Positions 54,700-64,000 of a stretch of DNA of 64,000 bases are shown here, one piece after another. The position numbers and the translations under genes are program-made. The notes below the pieces were generated by a model. The model was not told the DNA's origin. It saw nothing but the letters and a program-made list of their open reading frames with translations, and searched no databases. The DNA lies in the NCBI RefSeq assembly GCF_024273235.1, contig NZ_JANBVH010000022.1:1-64000 (forward strand), given 5' to 3'. Numbering within the stretch: the stretch's first letter is position 1; every line of letters begins with the position of its first letter. This DNA comes from Sphingomonas faeni (lineage in GTDB: Bacteria > Pseudomonadota > Alphaproteobacteria > Sphingomonadales > Sphingomonadaceae).

Positions 54700-54829
54700 G
54701 CTGCGCGCGACTCCGCCCTTGGAACGCGCGGGCCCCTTAGATCTGCGCCGCGGTCGCAAGGGGCCCCACTCCCGGATTCTGGCGCGGACCGCGCGCGCCG
54801 AGCCAAAAGCCTCAGTTCGAGTCCGCGTT

Positions 54830-54843
54830 TAGGTAGTTCCCGA
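54830..54843 (+). promoter_or_regulatory. FixJ-like box (TAGGTAGTTCCCGA), oleate hydratase
   Basis: Points right, 112 bp before the oleate hydratase start. The expected -10 position has ATTGCT rather than a TA hexamer. Confidence 0.76.
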
Positions 54844-54955
54844 CGGTTCGCCCGTGCCGCGATCACGACCATTGCTGAGACATCAAAGTTCGCCAGCTCG
54901 AGTTGAGAGGCGCCTCTACCGACTTCGTCATATTCCCAAATTAGGTGCGTCTCCC

Positions 54956-56527
54956 ATGAGCAAATATTACTTTGTCGGCAGCGGCATTGCCTCGCTGGCG
55001 GGCGCCGTTTTTCTCATTCGAGATGGCGGCGTGTCCGGTCGAGACATCGTCATTTTCGAAGAAAGCCTCCAGTTCGGCGGTGCCTTCGACGCACATGGCG
55101 ACGCCGAGCACGGCTACTTCATGAGCGGCAGCCGCATGTTCGAAGCGATGTACCAATGTACCTTCGACCTGCTGGCCTCGATCCCGTCGGCCACTAATCC
55201 CAACATTTCCGTCAAGGAAGAGACCGACCAGGCCAATGCCAAATGGCCGTGGCACAACAAGGTTCGGCTGGTCGACCGTGACGGGCATGTGCCGGACTTC
55301 CATACGATGGGTTTCAGCGAACGAGACCGGATTCAACTCGTGGCGATCATGGCCGAACCGGAAGCACTGCTCGACGGCAAACGCATTACCGACTGCTTCG
55401 GCGACCATTTCTTCGAGACCAATTTCTGGTTCGAATGGTGCACGCTGTTCGCGTTCGAGCGCTGGCACAGCGCGATCGAGTTCCGGCGCTATTTGCGTCG
55501 CTTCGTCCACCATTTCTCGACGATCGACACGCAGGAAGGCATCTACCGAAGCCTCTACAATCAATATGACAGCTTCGCCGTACCGCTTACGAGTTGGCTG
55601 AAGGACCATGAGGTCCGCTTCCACTTCGGCGTGCGGGTCGAAGACCTCGGTTTCGCGTCAGGAAGTGAAGCGATCACGGTGACTGGGCTGGACACCAGCA
55701 GGGATGGCGTTGCCGAGCACATTCTGGTGGAAACCGGTGATCTCGTCCTCGTGACCAATGGCTCGATGACCGCCGACAAGAGGTTCGGCTCGATGACCGA
55801 GGGTCCGGGCGTCGAGCGATACGGCTCATCGGGTGCTTGGCGTCTTTGGGAAAAATTGGCTCAGGGTCGGCCGCAGTTCGGCAACCCCGCGGCATTCAAC
55901 AGCGTGATCGCGGAATCGTCATGGATTTCCTACACGGTCACGGTCCAAGAGCCGCTCTTCCTCGAACTGATGGAAGAATTCAGCGGACAGCCGGCTGGCA
56001 TGGGAGGCCTGATAACGTTCAAGGACTCGAATTGGCTGATTACGATTTCGATCTACCATCAGCCCTTCTTCCCTGAGCAACCGGAGGGTGTCGCGGTATG
56101 GTGGGGCTATGGCCTGTTCCATGATCGACCGGGCAACTTCGTCAAAAAGCCGATGGCCGACTGCTCCGGTGCGGAAATTCTCGAGGAAGTTCTCGGCCAT
56201 CTTCACTTTGCGCGAGCCGATCAGGACGCCATCATGGCTGCTTCGAACTGTATCCCGTGCACCATGCCCTACATCACGAGCCAGTTCATGGTTCGGACGG
56301 GTAAAGACCGGCCGCTGGTCGTGCCCGACGGGTCTACCAATCTCGCCTTTCTCGGTCAGTACACCGAGCAGCCCGACGACGTGGTGTTCACGGTCGAATA
56401 TTCGGTGCGTAGCGCGATGACCGCGGTCTACACCTTGCTCAAGCTGAACAAGAAGCCGCCGCCGGTCTACAAAGGGCTGCATAGCCCGCAGGTGATCATC
56501 GACGCGATCCGGACAATGCACCGCTAA
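54956..56527 (+). CDS. ohyA: Oleate hydratase
   Basis: A 523-residue FAD-dependent fatty-acid hydratase. FVGSGIASLAGAVFLIRDGG is the FAD fold, EESLQFGGAFDAHGD and GYFMSGSRMFEAMYQCTFDL are the family's strongest blocks, and FLGQYTEQPDDVVFTVEYSV lies near the C-terminus. It adds water to the cis-9 double bond of oleate, making 10-hydroxystearate, a change to membrane or exogenous fatty acids that needs no oxygen. Its FixJ-like promoter suggests a link to oxygen limitation, when desaturases stop. Confidence 0.93.
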   Translation: MSKYYFVGSGIASLAGAVFLIRDGGVSGRDIVIFEESLQFGGAFDAHGDAEHGYFMSGSRMFEAMYQCTFDLLASIPSATNPNISVKEETDQANAKWPWHNKVRLVDRDGHVPDFHTMGFSERDRIQLVAIMAEPEALLDGKRITDCFGDHFFETNFWFEWCTLFAFERWHSAIEFRRYLRRFVHHFSTIDTQEGIYRSLYNQYDSFAVPLTSWLKDHEVRFHFGVRVEDLGFASGSEAITVTGLDTSRDGVAEHILVETGDLVLVTNGSMTADKRFGSMTEGPGVERYGSSGAWRLWEKLAQGRPQFGNPAAFNSVIAESSWISYTVTVQEPLFLELMEEFSGQPAGMGGLITFKDSNWLITISIYHQPFFPEQPEGVAVWWGYGLFHDRPGNFVKKPMADCSGAEILEEVLGHLHFARADQDAIMAASNCIPCTMPYITSQFMVRTGKDRPLVVPDGSTNLAFLGQYTEQPDDVVFTVEYSVRSAMTAVYTLLKLNKKPPPVYKGLHSPQVIIDAIRTMHR

Positions 56528-56809
56528 GCGCTCGCCAGGGGCGCCGTTCTCGCTCAAACAGCCGGCGACAGCCAAAGCAACGGCTCGACCAAGCTTCCCG
56601 GCTCCGCATCAAGCGAGCGAGCCTGGCGGCCGGCCCACCTCGATCTCGAACAAACATAGGCACGGAGACGACGCCATGGTACGGGCATGCATCACCAGAA
56701 CGTTCCTGCAGGCGCCCCGTGACCGAGGGATGATCGCGCCCCCGCCTGCAAGAGTGAGCCCGGCGGTGTTCTTTAGTATGCTTCAAATTCGTTCGATCGG
56801 CTGACCGGG

Positions 56810-57892
56810 GTGCCCACGACCCTTCCAGTCCGGAACCTCGACGAGGCCAATCGTCTCGCTCAAGCGATCGTGAATACGATTCCCGAGCCGTTTCTCGTCC
56901 TCGACGCTGACCTCCGCGTGCTCGAGGCCAGCCGCTCCTTTTATGAAATCTTCAAGGTCGCGCCCGCTCAGACCCAAGGTTGCCTGCTCTATGCGCTCGG
57001 AGACGGGCAATGGGACAGTCCTCGCCTACGCGAACTGCTCGAGACGATCCTTCCCGAGCGCGTCGCGATGGACGCTTTCGAGGTCGATCATGATTTTCCG
57101 GGGCTCGGTCACCGCGTGATGCTGCTCAACGCCCGCAAGGTCTTGTACGACGAGAGCGATACGATGACGATCCTGCTCGCGTTCCGCGATGTGACAGAGC
57201 GTCGCGCGATCGAAGCCGAAAAGGAGGCTTTGCTCAAGCGATCGGAGGATCTGAGACGCCAGAACGAGGTGCTGCTGCAGGAGATGAAGCACCGCGTCGC
57301 CAACAGCCTGCAAATCATCGCTAGCATCCTGCTGCTCAAGGCGCGGGCTGTGGCCTCCGACGAGACCCGTTTCCATTTGCGCGACGCGCACCAACGCGTG
57401 ATGTCGGTCGCCGCGGTGCAGCAGCATCTCGATATGACCGACGGCATCGATCAGATTGAGGTCGCCACCTATCTCACCAAGCTCTGCGCCGGCCTCGGCT
57501 CGTCGATGGTAAGCGACTCCCAACCCGTCGTGATTACAGTTACCTCCGACAAGGGCATGATTCCGTCGGCAAAAGCCGTCAGCCTCGGGCTCATCGCCAC
57601 CGAGCTCGTCATCAATGCCCTGAAATACGCTTTCCCCGTGCATCGCGACAAAGCGTCGATCCAGGTCGGCTATACGATCGATGACGGCCGTTGGGCGCTG
57701 ATCGTGTCGGACAACGGCGTTGGCAAAGCCATCGACAAGGCGGTAAAGATCGAAGGGGGCCTCGGCACGACGATTGTGGCAGCCCTGGCCACGCAGCTGG
57801 ACGCCAAGGTCTCCACGGTATCCGATTCGACGGGCTATTCGGTCACTGTCGGTCAGGCGATCGAGCCTGTCGTCCTGCGACCGGCGGCGTAG
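56810..57892 (+). CDS. PAS-containing HisKA_2 sensor histidine kinase
   Basis: A 360-residue soluble kinase. A PAS domain (IVNTIPEPFLVLDADLRVLE) leads to a coiled coil and then the dimerization segment LLQEMKHRVANSLQIIASIL with phospho-His. LGLIATELVINALKYAFP is the N box and LIVSDNGVGKAIDK the G box. HisKA_2 kinases in alphaproteobacteria often feed PhyR or single-domain regulators; a receiver gene follows 130 bp later. GTG start with weak SD. The 282 bp upstream contain no clear gene or box. Confidence 0.83.
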   Translation: MPTTLPVRNLDEANRLAQAIVNTIPEPFLVLDADLRVLEASRSFYEIFKVAPAQTQGCLLYALGDGQWDSPRLRELLETILPERVAMDAFEVDHDFPGLGHRVMLLNARKVLYDESDTMTILLAFRDVTERRAIEAEKEALLKRSEDLRRQNEVLLQEMKHRVANSLQIIASILLLKARAVASDETRFHLRDAHQRVMSVAAVQQHLDMTDGIDQIEVATYLTKLCAGLGSSMVSDSQPVVITVTSDKGMIPSAKAVSLGLIATELVINALKYAFPVHRDKASIQVGYTIDDGRWALIVSDNGVGKAIDKAVKIEGGLGTTIVAALATQLDAKVSTVSDSTGYSVTVGQAIEPVVLRPAA

Positions 57893-58024
57893 AAGCTAAG
57901 CCGCAGAAACCCAACCGATAATTGTCATCATCCCGGCTCATCCGCCACCTTGGCGCGTTGGGTAATTGTAGCAGCACGGGCGCATCGCGCTCCATCGCGC
58001 CCCCGACCAAGGTATCGATTCATC

Positions 58025-58420
58025 GTGACCAATGGCGTACTGATTCTCGTAGTCGAAGACGAAGCCCTCATCGAAGAGCTCGTCGTCTCGGGCCTAGAAG
58101 ATGCCGGGTATACGGTGGTGGCTGCACAATCCGCCGAGGACGCGATCGCACTGTTGGGGCAGACGGAAACGGTCTTCCGCGCGGTCGTTACCGATGTGAA
58201 CCTTGTTCCGCACAAGCTTACCGGATGGGACGTCGCCCGCCGCGCGCGCGAGCTGACCGCGGACATCCCGATCGTTTATATGTCGGGAGCGAGCGGCCAG
58301 GACTGGACGGCGAACGGCGTGCCCAACAGCATGATGATCGCCAAGCCGTTCGTAAACGGTCAGATCGTCACGGCCGTGTCGCACCTGCTCAACGCGAGCG
58401 GCCCGATCCACACCGAGTAA
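58025..58420 (+). CDS. Single-domain response regulator
   Basis: A 131-residue receiver: LILVVEDEALIEELV acid pocket, AVVTDVNLVPHKLTGWDVAR phosphoacceptor Asp, VYMSGASGQDW switch Ser and IAKPFVNGQI Lys-Pro. It has no output domain. The GTG at 58025 is preferred because the frame upstream is Arg-rich and unlike a receiver. It probably receives phosphate from the HisKA_2 kinase and relays it, or competes with other regulators. Confidence 0.82.
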   Translation: MTNGVLILVVEDEALIEELVVSGLEDAGYTVVAAQSAEDAIALLGQTETVFRAVVTDVNLVPHKLTGWDVARRARELTADIPIVYMSGASGQDWTANGVPNSMMIAKPFVNGQIVTAVSHLLNASGPIHTE

Positions 58421-58474
58421 CGCGGAACCGGAGAGGACCAGAGCATAGCGCCCGTTCCCCCTCTGGCAGGTTAA

Positions 58475-59200
58475 TTACGCGCCCACCGCCAGTTCGGTAG
58501 CATGGCGCGGATATGGGGCGATGGTTGCGGTGTCGTCGTGCGTTCCCGCCAGCGTGCTGGCAAAGCCGTGGTTCACGTCGCGGTGGTGTGCTTCGTCGGC
58601 TCGGACGACGAGTACCACGTCGCGCAACGTCGCGTCGTCCGGCATCTGCCAATAGTGGCGCGCGATCGCGGGTGCGGCGACGTTTGGTGACCGACCTTCG
58701 TCGATTTCCTGGAGATACAGCGTGTAGCTGATGACTGCCTCTTCTTCGAAATAGCCGACAACACGGTGTGCAGTGCGTGAGGAGAGGAGATACAGGACCG
58801 AGAAGCCCACCAGAAAAACGCCTTGTACGCCGAGGATCACCATGCGCTCGAACCAAGTGGGTTTGGCGATCTCGATGAACGTCATGAGATGCATCCGCTC
58901 ATTTTCGGCCTCTTCCATCAGCGTGCGGATCCAGCCTTCGTCGTCGCGCATCCAGCGCAGACAGTTCAGATGGGTGAACATGGCGCCTACCATCCCCGGG
59001 ACAGCAGCGACTGTTTCGAGGACGATCGCGCGGTGCCCGTAACGCTTGGCGAAGAACGTATCCGCGCTGAACCGCAGGAGCTTGGTGAACCCAAGCGCGA
59101 AATGATCGGAGAAGGTCTTGGCGACATGATGGATGACGGGTTCGGCGGCGCGCTCCTCGACCAGAGCACGTGCGTCCGGGCTGAGGATGGTATTGACCAT
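58475..59200 (-). CDS. aox: Alternative oxidase (cyanide-resistant ubiquinol oxidase)
   Basis: A 241-residue diiron AOX. Ligands are Glu62 in [11 protein letters not shown], Glu101 and His104 in NERMHL, Glu153 in [11 protein letters not shown], and Glu203 with His206 in [12 protein letters not shown]. Two hydrophobic stretches ([34 protein letters not shown]) form the membrane-facing helices. It oxidises ubiquinol with O2 to water without pumping protons. AOX is rare in bacteria but known in some sphingomonads. The start has an AGGA SD; a degenerate FixJ-like box with correctly spaced -10 is upstream. Confidence 0.93.
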   Translation of the reverse strand: MVNTILSPDARALVEERAAEPVIHHVAKTFSDHFALGFTKLLRFSADTFFAKRYGHRAIVLETVAAVPGMVGAMFTHLNCLRWMRDDEGWIRTLMEEAENERMHLMTFIEIAKPTWFERMVILGVQGVFLVGFSVLYLLSSRTAHRVVGYFEEEAVISYTLYLQEIDEGRSPNVAAPAIARHYWQMPDDATLRDVVLVVRADEAHHRDVNHGFASTLAGTHDDTATIAPYPRHATELAVGA

Positions 59201-59313
59201 GGCCGTTGTCCTAAAATGGTGGCGCCTGCCGGGTTAGCGGCGCGATCAGCGTGAGCGAGCAGGAGCTGATCGTTCGTCGATCGTATAGGCGGAAACCGCG
59301 CCAGCGCGCAGGC

Positions 59314-59327
59314 TCGGCTAACACGTA
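59314..59327 (-). promoter_or_regulatory. Degenerate FixJ-like box (TACGTGTTAGCCGA) at aox
   Basis: TATACG (59282-59287) begins 26 nt downstream, exactly the spacing of the canonical sites. The sequence after it (ATCGACGAACGATCA) is nearly identical to the initial transcribed region at the ALDH operon promoter near 20360-20372. Confidence 0.45.
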
Positions 59328-59453
59328 GAACTTCTCGCTTCGGACTACCGCCCGGTCGCCCAGTCCGTTTCAGGGCAACTTAGGCCTAGGCCTCGCGGGG
59401 CCGCTCCTGCCGCGCAAGGCACGCGCCGGTCGGCGCGTCGCGTGCTCCCAAAG

Positions 59454-61115
<1,662 letters not shown>

Positions 61116-61763
61116 TCAGGCGACGATCAGATCGTTCTCGACGCTCGTCGCCCCGGGGGCGCCCCAGGCGGTCGATCCCGCGGTCCAGCGCTCGCTCGAC
61201 GAGTGGACCGTCCCGGTCAGCTTGACCTTACCGCCAGTCGCGGTGACCTTGACCTTGTCCGGATCGAACCACGAACGATGTAGCGCGGTATTGATATCCG
61301 CGCTGATGTTGACCGCATCGGGCTTCTGCTTGATCGTCGTCAGGTCGGAAATTCCGACTACGCCGTAAAGGCCGCGCACCGCACGCTCCGCAGCTTCCTT
61401 CTGGAAATGCCACTCGACCTCGCCCGAGAGCGTGACCCATCCCTTTTCGACCCGCACCTTGATGGCGTTGGCGGGCACCGATACGTCCCAGATGAGGTGA
61501 TCGATCGCCACGCGGGCGATCTCCTCGTCGCTACGCTCGGCGGAGAAGTGGATGCGCACCTCCATCTCCTGCACGACGCCCTTCACGCCCTTCACGCGCG
61601 TTGCTGCGACGGCCGCGGCATGCTTTTCGAGATAGTTCGCGACGTGTCCGGTCAGCGTCACGATGCCGGCGTCGGCGATCACACCGATATGGGCCGCGTT
61701 GATGCTCGGCTCCCACGCGAATTCGGCGAGAACGGCTTCCTGCAGTTGACGATCCTGAGACAT
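61116..61763 (-). CDS. Three-BON-domain protein
   Basis: A 215-residue protein with three BON modules (IGVIADAGIVTLTGHVANYL; NAIKVRVEKGWVTLSGEVEW; KVKVTATGGKVKLTGTVHS). No signal peptide is seen, so it appears cytoplasmic, like OsmY-related hyperosmotic BON proteins lacking export. BON domains bind phospholipid. A strong CAGGAG SD precedes the ATG. The FixJ-like box lies 140 bp upstream. Confidence 0.85.
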   Translation of the reverse strand: MSQDRQLQEAVLAEFAWEPSINAAHIGVIADAGIVTLTGHVANYLEKHAAAVAATRVKGVKGVVQEMEVRIHFSAERSDEEIARVAIDHLIWDVSVPANAIKVRVEKGWVTLSGEVEWHFQKEAAERAVRGLYGVVGISDLTTIKQKPDAVNISADINTALHRSWFDPDKVKVTATGGKVKLTGTVHSSSERWTAGSTAWGAPGATSVENDLIVA

Positions 61764-61903
61764 AAATTCTCCTGTAATATCGGATGAGCCAACGCGGACG
61801 ATCGCGCTGACCAGTTGCTCCGGATCGATCTTGGCTGGGCGCGTTTTTCAGCCGGGGTGAACCGGAAGCTCGAATGTAGAATGACGCTCACACACCGATA
61901 GCT

Positions 61904-61917
61904 TCGGGAAGTACTTA
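61904..61917 (-). promoter_or_regulatory. FixJ-like box (TAAGTACTTCCCGA), BON protein
   Basis: TACATT (61873-61878) begins 25 nt downstream. The only gene served is the BON-domain protein. Confidence 0.76.
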
Positions 61918-62047
61918 AAGACTTAGGAGCGCCGCCTTTGAGACCCTTATGAGGCGTCGGTACTGGTAGGCGGGGGCGACGGGCGGGGGGGAACGATCAC
62001 CGTCCGCTGCGCCTCCCGAGCGTTCAGCTAGCCTGCGATCGCTGGGC

Positions 62048-62599
62048 TCAAGCCCAGGACGGTATTACTTGATCCGGCCCCGCGGCGGACGTGAGGTTGC
62101 GTGTCACGATCACCGTCGATGGATCGCCTGGGTCGGATACAACGCTGAACCCCATGTCGCGTTCGACGGCGATCGCCGTATGGTTGTCTCGGCTTTCGAT
62201 CGACTGCAGCGTCTTGATGCCCTTGGCTTCGGCGTAGCGCGCGATATGGTCGAGCAAGGTCCACCCGAGACCCTTGTTCTTGAAATCCTTATGGATTGCG
62301 ATCGCGACTTCCCCGCGGGCCATCGCCGCGTCGCACGCCAGCATGGCGGTCGCGATCATCGTCGAGCCGTCCTCGGTAAAGGCCAGGAAGTCCTCGGTTT
62401 GACGATGGTCCACCTGAGTGAGCGCAGCAATCTGGCTGTCGCCTACGACGGTCAGTCCGGCCAGGAACCGGAACCGGAGATCTTCCCGTGTCACATGGGT
62501 GAAGAACTCGGCGACCGTGCCTGCGTCTGCCGGGCGCGCCGGGCGGACGTGCAGTCGGAAACCGGTTCGTGTCGTGAGGTGTCGGTTCCAATCATCCAT
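62048..62599 (-). CDS. GNAT-family N-acetyltransferase
   Basis: A 183-residue acetyltransferase. VRPARPADAGTVAEFFTHVT is the N-terminal helix typical of the acetyltransferase domains related to protein lysine acetylation (Pat-like), and AIHKDFKNKGLGWTLLDHIA contains the acetyl-CoA pyrophosphate loop Q/RxxGxG/A in variant form. NHTAIAVERDMGF is the late motif. The ATG at 62599 has GGGA upstream; a longer frame lacks coding character. Substrate unknown. Confidence 0.8.
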   Translation of the reverse strand: MDDWNRHLTTRTGFRLHVRPARPADAGTVAEFFTHVTREDLRFRFLAGLTVVGDSQIAALTQVDHRQTEDFLAFTEDGSTMIATAMLACDAAMARGEVAIAIHKDFKNKGLGWTLLDHIARYAEAKGIKTLQSIESRDNHTAIAVERDMGFSVVSDPGDPSTVIVTRNLTSAAGPDQVIPSWA

Positions 62600-62716
62600 C
62601 TGCCTATTCCCTGATTTTACGCGGCCTGACATGGGCGCCAGCCTTGCGAATGCCGGGCTGTCGCCGCGGCGATGCGTCTCACGTCTTGGTCTAATCACCA
62701 CCGTGCCTGGTGTAGT

Positions 62717-62730
62717 TGCGTAGTTTCCGA
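62717..62730 (+). promoter_or_regulatory. FixJ-like box (TGCGTAGTTTCCGA), target unclear
   Basis: Exact variant of the consensus but without a TA hexamer at the expected spacing. It points right; the closest gene in that direction starts 413 bp later, while the GNAT gene on its left is in the opposite orientation. Confidence 0.6.
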
Positions 62731-62893
62731 TGGGTACCGAACCGCGGTTGGTGCGCCTCACGATCCGAGGCAGCCAGGCGGCCAGCGCGGCACGCACGCG
62801 TGGCGACCATCGCTCGCTGGAGAGGAGTCCGCGACGAAGGAATTTCGTTCGCCGGTGTTCATGACCGGCCCAGCTTCGCGAAGGCGCTGTCGG

Positions 62894-62907
62894 TCTGCGT
62901 ACTTTCC
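62894..62907 (+). promoter_or_regulatory. FixJ-like box (TGCGTACTTTCCGA), beta-barrel gene
   Basis: Points to the outer-membrane protein gene. The nearest -10 candidate TAGATC (62937-62942) begins 29 nt after the box, slightly longer than elsewhere. The leader would be about 200 nt. Confidence 0.68.
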
Positions 62908-63143
62908 GAGCCTGTGCGAACCGCATCGTTCCCTGTCTAGATCGTCGGGCCAACGACCTAACCCGTAACAGGAACGCCGAACATGCAGTTCGACCATCCG
63001 GGCCTGCCCGCGCTCTACCTCTCATAAATAGGCTGATTCCTCGGGCGAGATCTTTCGCGGCCAACATCAGCAATCCGTGCGGCTCCTCGTGACGGGCCGT
63101 GAACGTCCTCGGTCGTCACTCGAATGCCATGAAGGACGACCCT

Positions 63144-64000
63144 ATGTTCGCGACACGAAATCGTTGGACGGTGCTCGCCGCATTCGCCGCGGGTCTTTTC
63201 CCGATGCTCGGCGAGTCGAGCGCGTTAGCGCAGGCCGTCGCTTCAGATCCCGTTTCGGCGGCTAGCGCAGTGAGCATCCCGACACCGGCGGCACCACAAG
63301 CCGAAATCCTACCAGGCGGTCGTCCTGGCCCATCCGGGGTGCCCCAGCTGTTTCGTTGGACCGAGGATTGGTCTGCCCCGCCCGCGCCGGGTACGCCTTT
63401 GGTCGACAGGATCCGACATATCCCGCTCGGTTCGAGCGATACCTACCTCTCGCTCGGCGGAGAGGTACGCGCCTATTATACCGATTGGCAGCACTCCGCG
63501 CTCGGCCTGCGCGCGGCTGATGATAACGACCCGCTGCAGCTCAGACTTCGCTTGCTTGCCGATCTTCATATCGGTCCGCATGTGCGGGCGTTCGTGGAAG
63601 TTGGCGACAATCGGGAATTCGGCGCGCAGTTCGCGACACTTCCCAATCGCGGCAGGCTCAATCTCCAGCAGGCGTTCGTCGACCTAACGCTGCCGCTCGG
63701 GAATTCGGGATCGATCACGCTGCGGCCCGGTCGCTTCGAGATGCCGCTCGGCAACAACAAGCTTGTGAGCGTGCGCGACGCCATGAACGAACGCTTCACC
63801 TATCAGGGGCTGCGCGCCACCTACATCCTTCCCGGCAGTCTAAGCGTCGATGTGTTCGCAGTGCGGCCGGTCAGTCTCAAGCCCGGAACGTTCAACGATG
63901 GCCCGAGCCATGTGAGTTCGTTTCGCGGCGTCTATGTCAGTGCCGCCAAGGGGCCGTTCGGGCTGGGCACCGACGCCTATTGGTATAGGCTTGACCGGGA
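63144..64000 (+). CDS. Outer-membrane beta-barrel protein (alginate-export-like), N-terminal part
   Basis: At least 285 residues, running off the right edge. A signal peptide (MFATRNRWTVLAAFAAGLFP ... SALAQA) is followed by a Pro-rich linker and repeated amphipathic strands: YLSLGGEVRAYYTDWQ, LQLRLRLLADLHIGPHVRAF, LRPGRFEMPLGNNKLVS and RFTYQGLRATYILPGS. GRFEMPLGN resembles the alginate-export/porin family. AAGGA seven bases before the ATG supports this start. It likely transports small carbohydrates or organic acids across the outer membrane. Confidence 0.78.
   Translation, partial: MFATRNRWTVLAAFAAGLFPMLGESSALAQAVASDPVSAASAVSIPTPAAPQAEILPGGRPGPSGVPQLFRWTEDWSAPPAPGTPLVDRIRHIPLGSSDTYLSLGGEVRAYYTDWQHSALGLRAADDNDPLQLRLRLLADLHIGPHVRAFVEVGDNREFGAQFATLPNRGRLNLQQAFVDLTLPLGNSGSITLRPGRFEMPLGNNKLVSVRDAMNERFTYQGLRATYILPGSLSVDVFAVRPVSLKPGTFNDGPSHVSSFRGVYVSAAKGPFGLGTDAYWYRLDR

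Larger units (their letters stand above)
62600..63143. other. Gene-free spacer with two FixJ-like boxes
   Basis: A 543-bp stretch between the divergent GNAT and beta-barrel genes. It contains two plus-strand boxes and a 14-codon ORF (62983-63027, MQFDHPGLPALYLS) preceded by AGGAA at good spacing. The ORF may be a leader peptide or chance. Nothing else credible was seen. Confidence 0.5.

Overview
The window reads as a high-GC alphaproteobacterium, most likely a sphingomonad (Sphingomonas, Sphingobium or Novosphingobium). The grounds are codon usage, a three-part proton-translocating transhydrogenase, HWE-type kinases, a bacterial alternative oxidase and a FixL/FixJ pair. Gene starts and family calls come from reading translations; nothing was searched against a database.

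Left part, 1-12.2 kb: a mobile or defence region. It starts with the end of a Cys-rich zinc-ribbon protein. Next is a short prokaryotic Argonaute (pAgo) operon with an Mrr-TIR-APAZ effector; the pAgo is split by an IS630-family element, and removing the element with one TA copy restores a continuous 518-codon frame. A decayed tyrosine integrase, a GCAAGC repeat array, a ParA-type partition pair, a DUF4238 protein and a mobilization module (RHH/MobC-like protein, relaxase, accessory protein, palindromic oriT/operator candidate) follow. No type IV secretion genes are seen.

Middle and right part, 12.4-64 kb: a BLUF photoreceptor, a flavin reductase and an old yellow enzyme lead into a dense set of metabolic, stress and signalling genes. 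These include adhP, pntB, pntAB, pntAA and an aldehyde dehydrogenase; quinone-reductase-like flavoproteins; an L,D-transpeptidase; cbpA-cbpM, grpE-dnaK and a CYTH-CHAD protein; phosphoketolase-acetate kinase; GH130-UspA; an MgtA-type ATPase operon; ldhA with an MFS transporter; two flavoprotein oxidoreductases; a Cu ATPase; a VIT family transporter; a second ADH; oleate hydratase; alternative oxidase; an acetyl-CoA hydrolase/CoA-transferase; a BON protein; GNAT and a beta-barrel porin.

The unifying signal is a 14-bp element, TGCGTAGTTyCCGA (variants TAGGTAGTTCCCGA, TGCGTACTTCCCGA). It occurs 17 times, only between 20.4 and 62.9 kb, nearly always pointing at the next gene, and in most cases a TAnnnn -10-like hexamer begins 25-27 nt downstream. 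It resembles the FixJ box of rhizobia. The window also encodes a FixL whose heme-PAS keeps the proximal His and the O2-contacting Arg exactly 20 residues apart, and a FixJ with a near-identical recognition helix. The inference is an oxygen-sensing island in which FixJ directly controls many fermentative, redox, chaperone, ion-transport and membrane genes instead of acting through a FixK relay; no fixK or cbb3 oxidase gene is present here.
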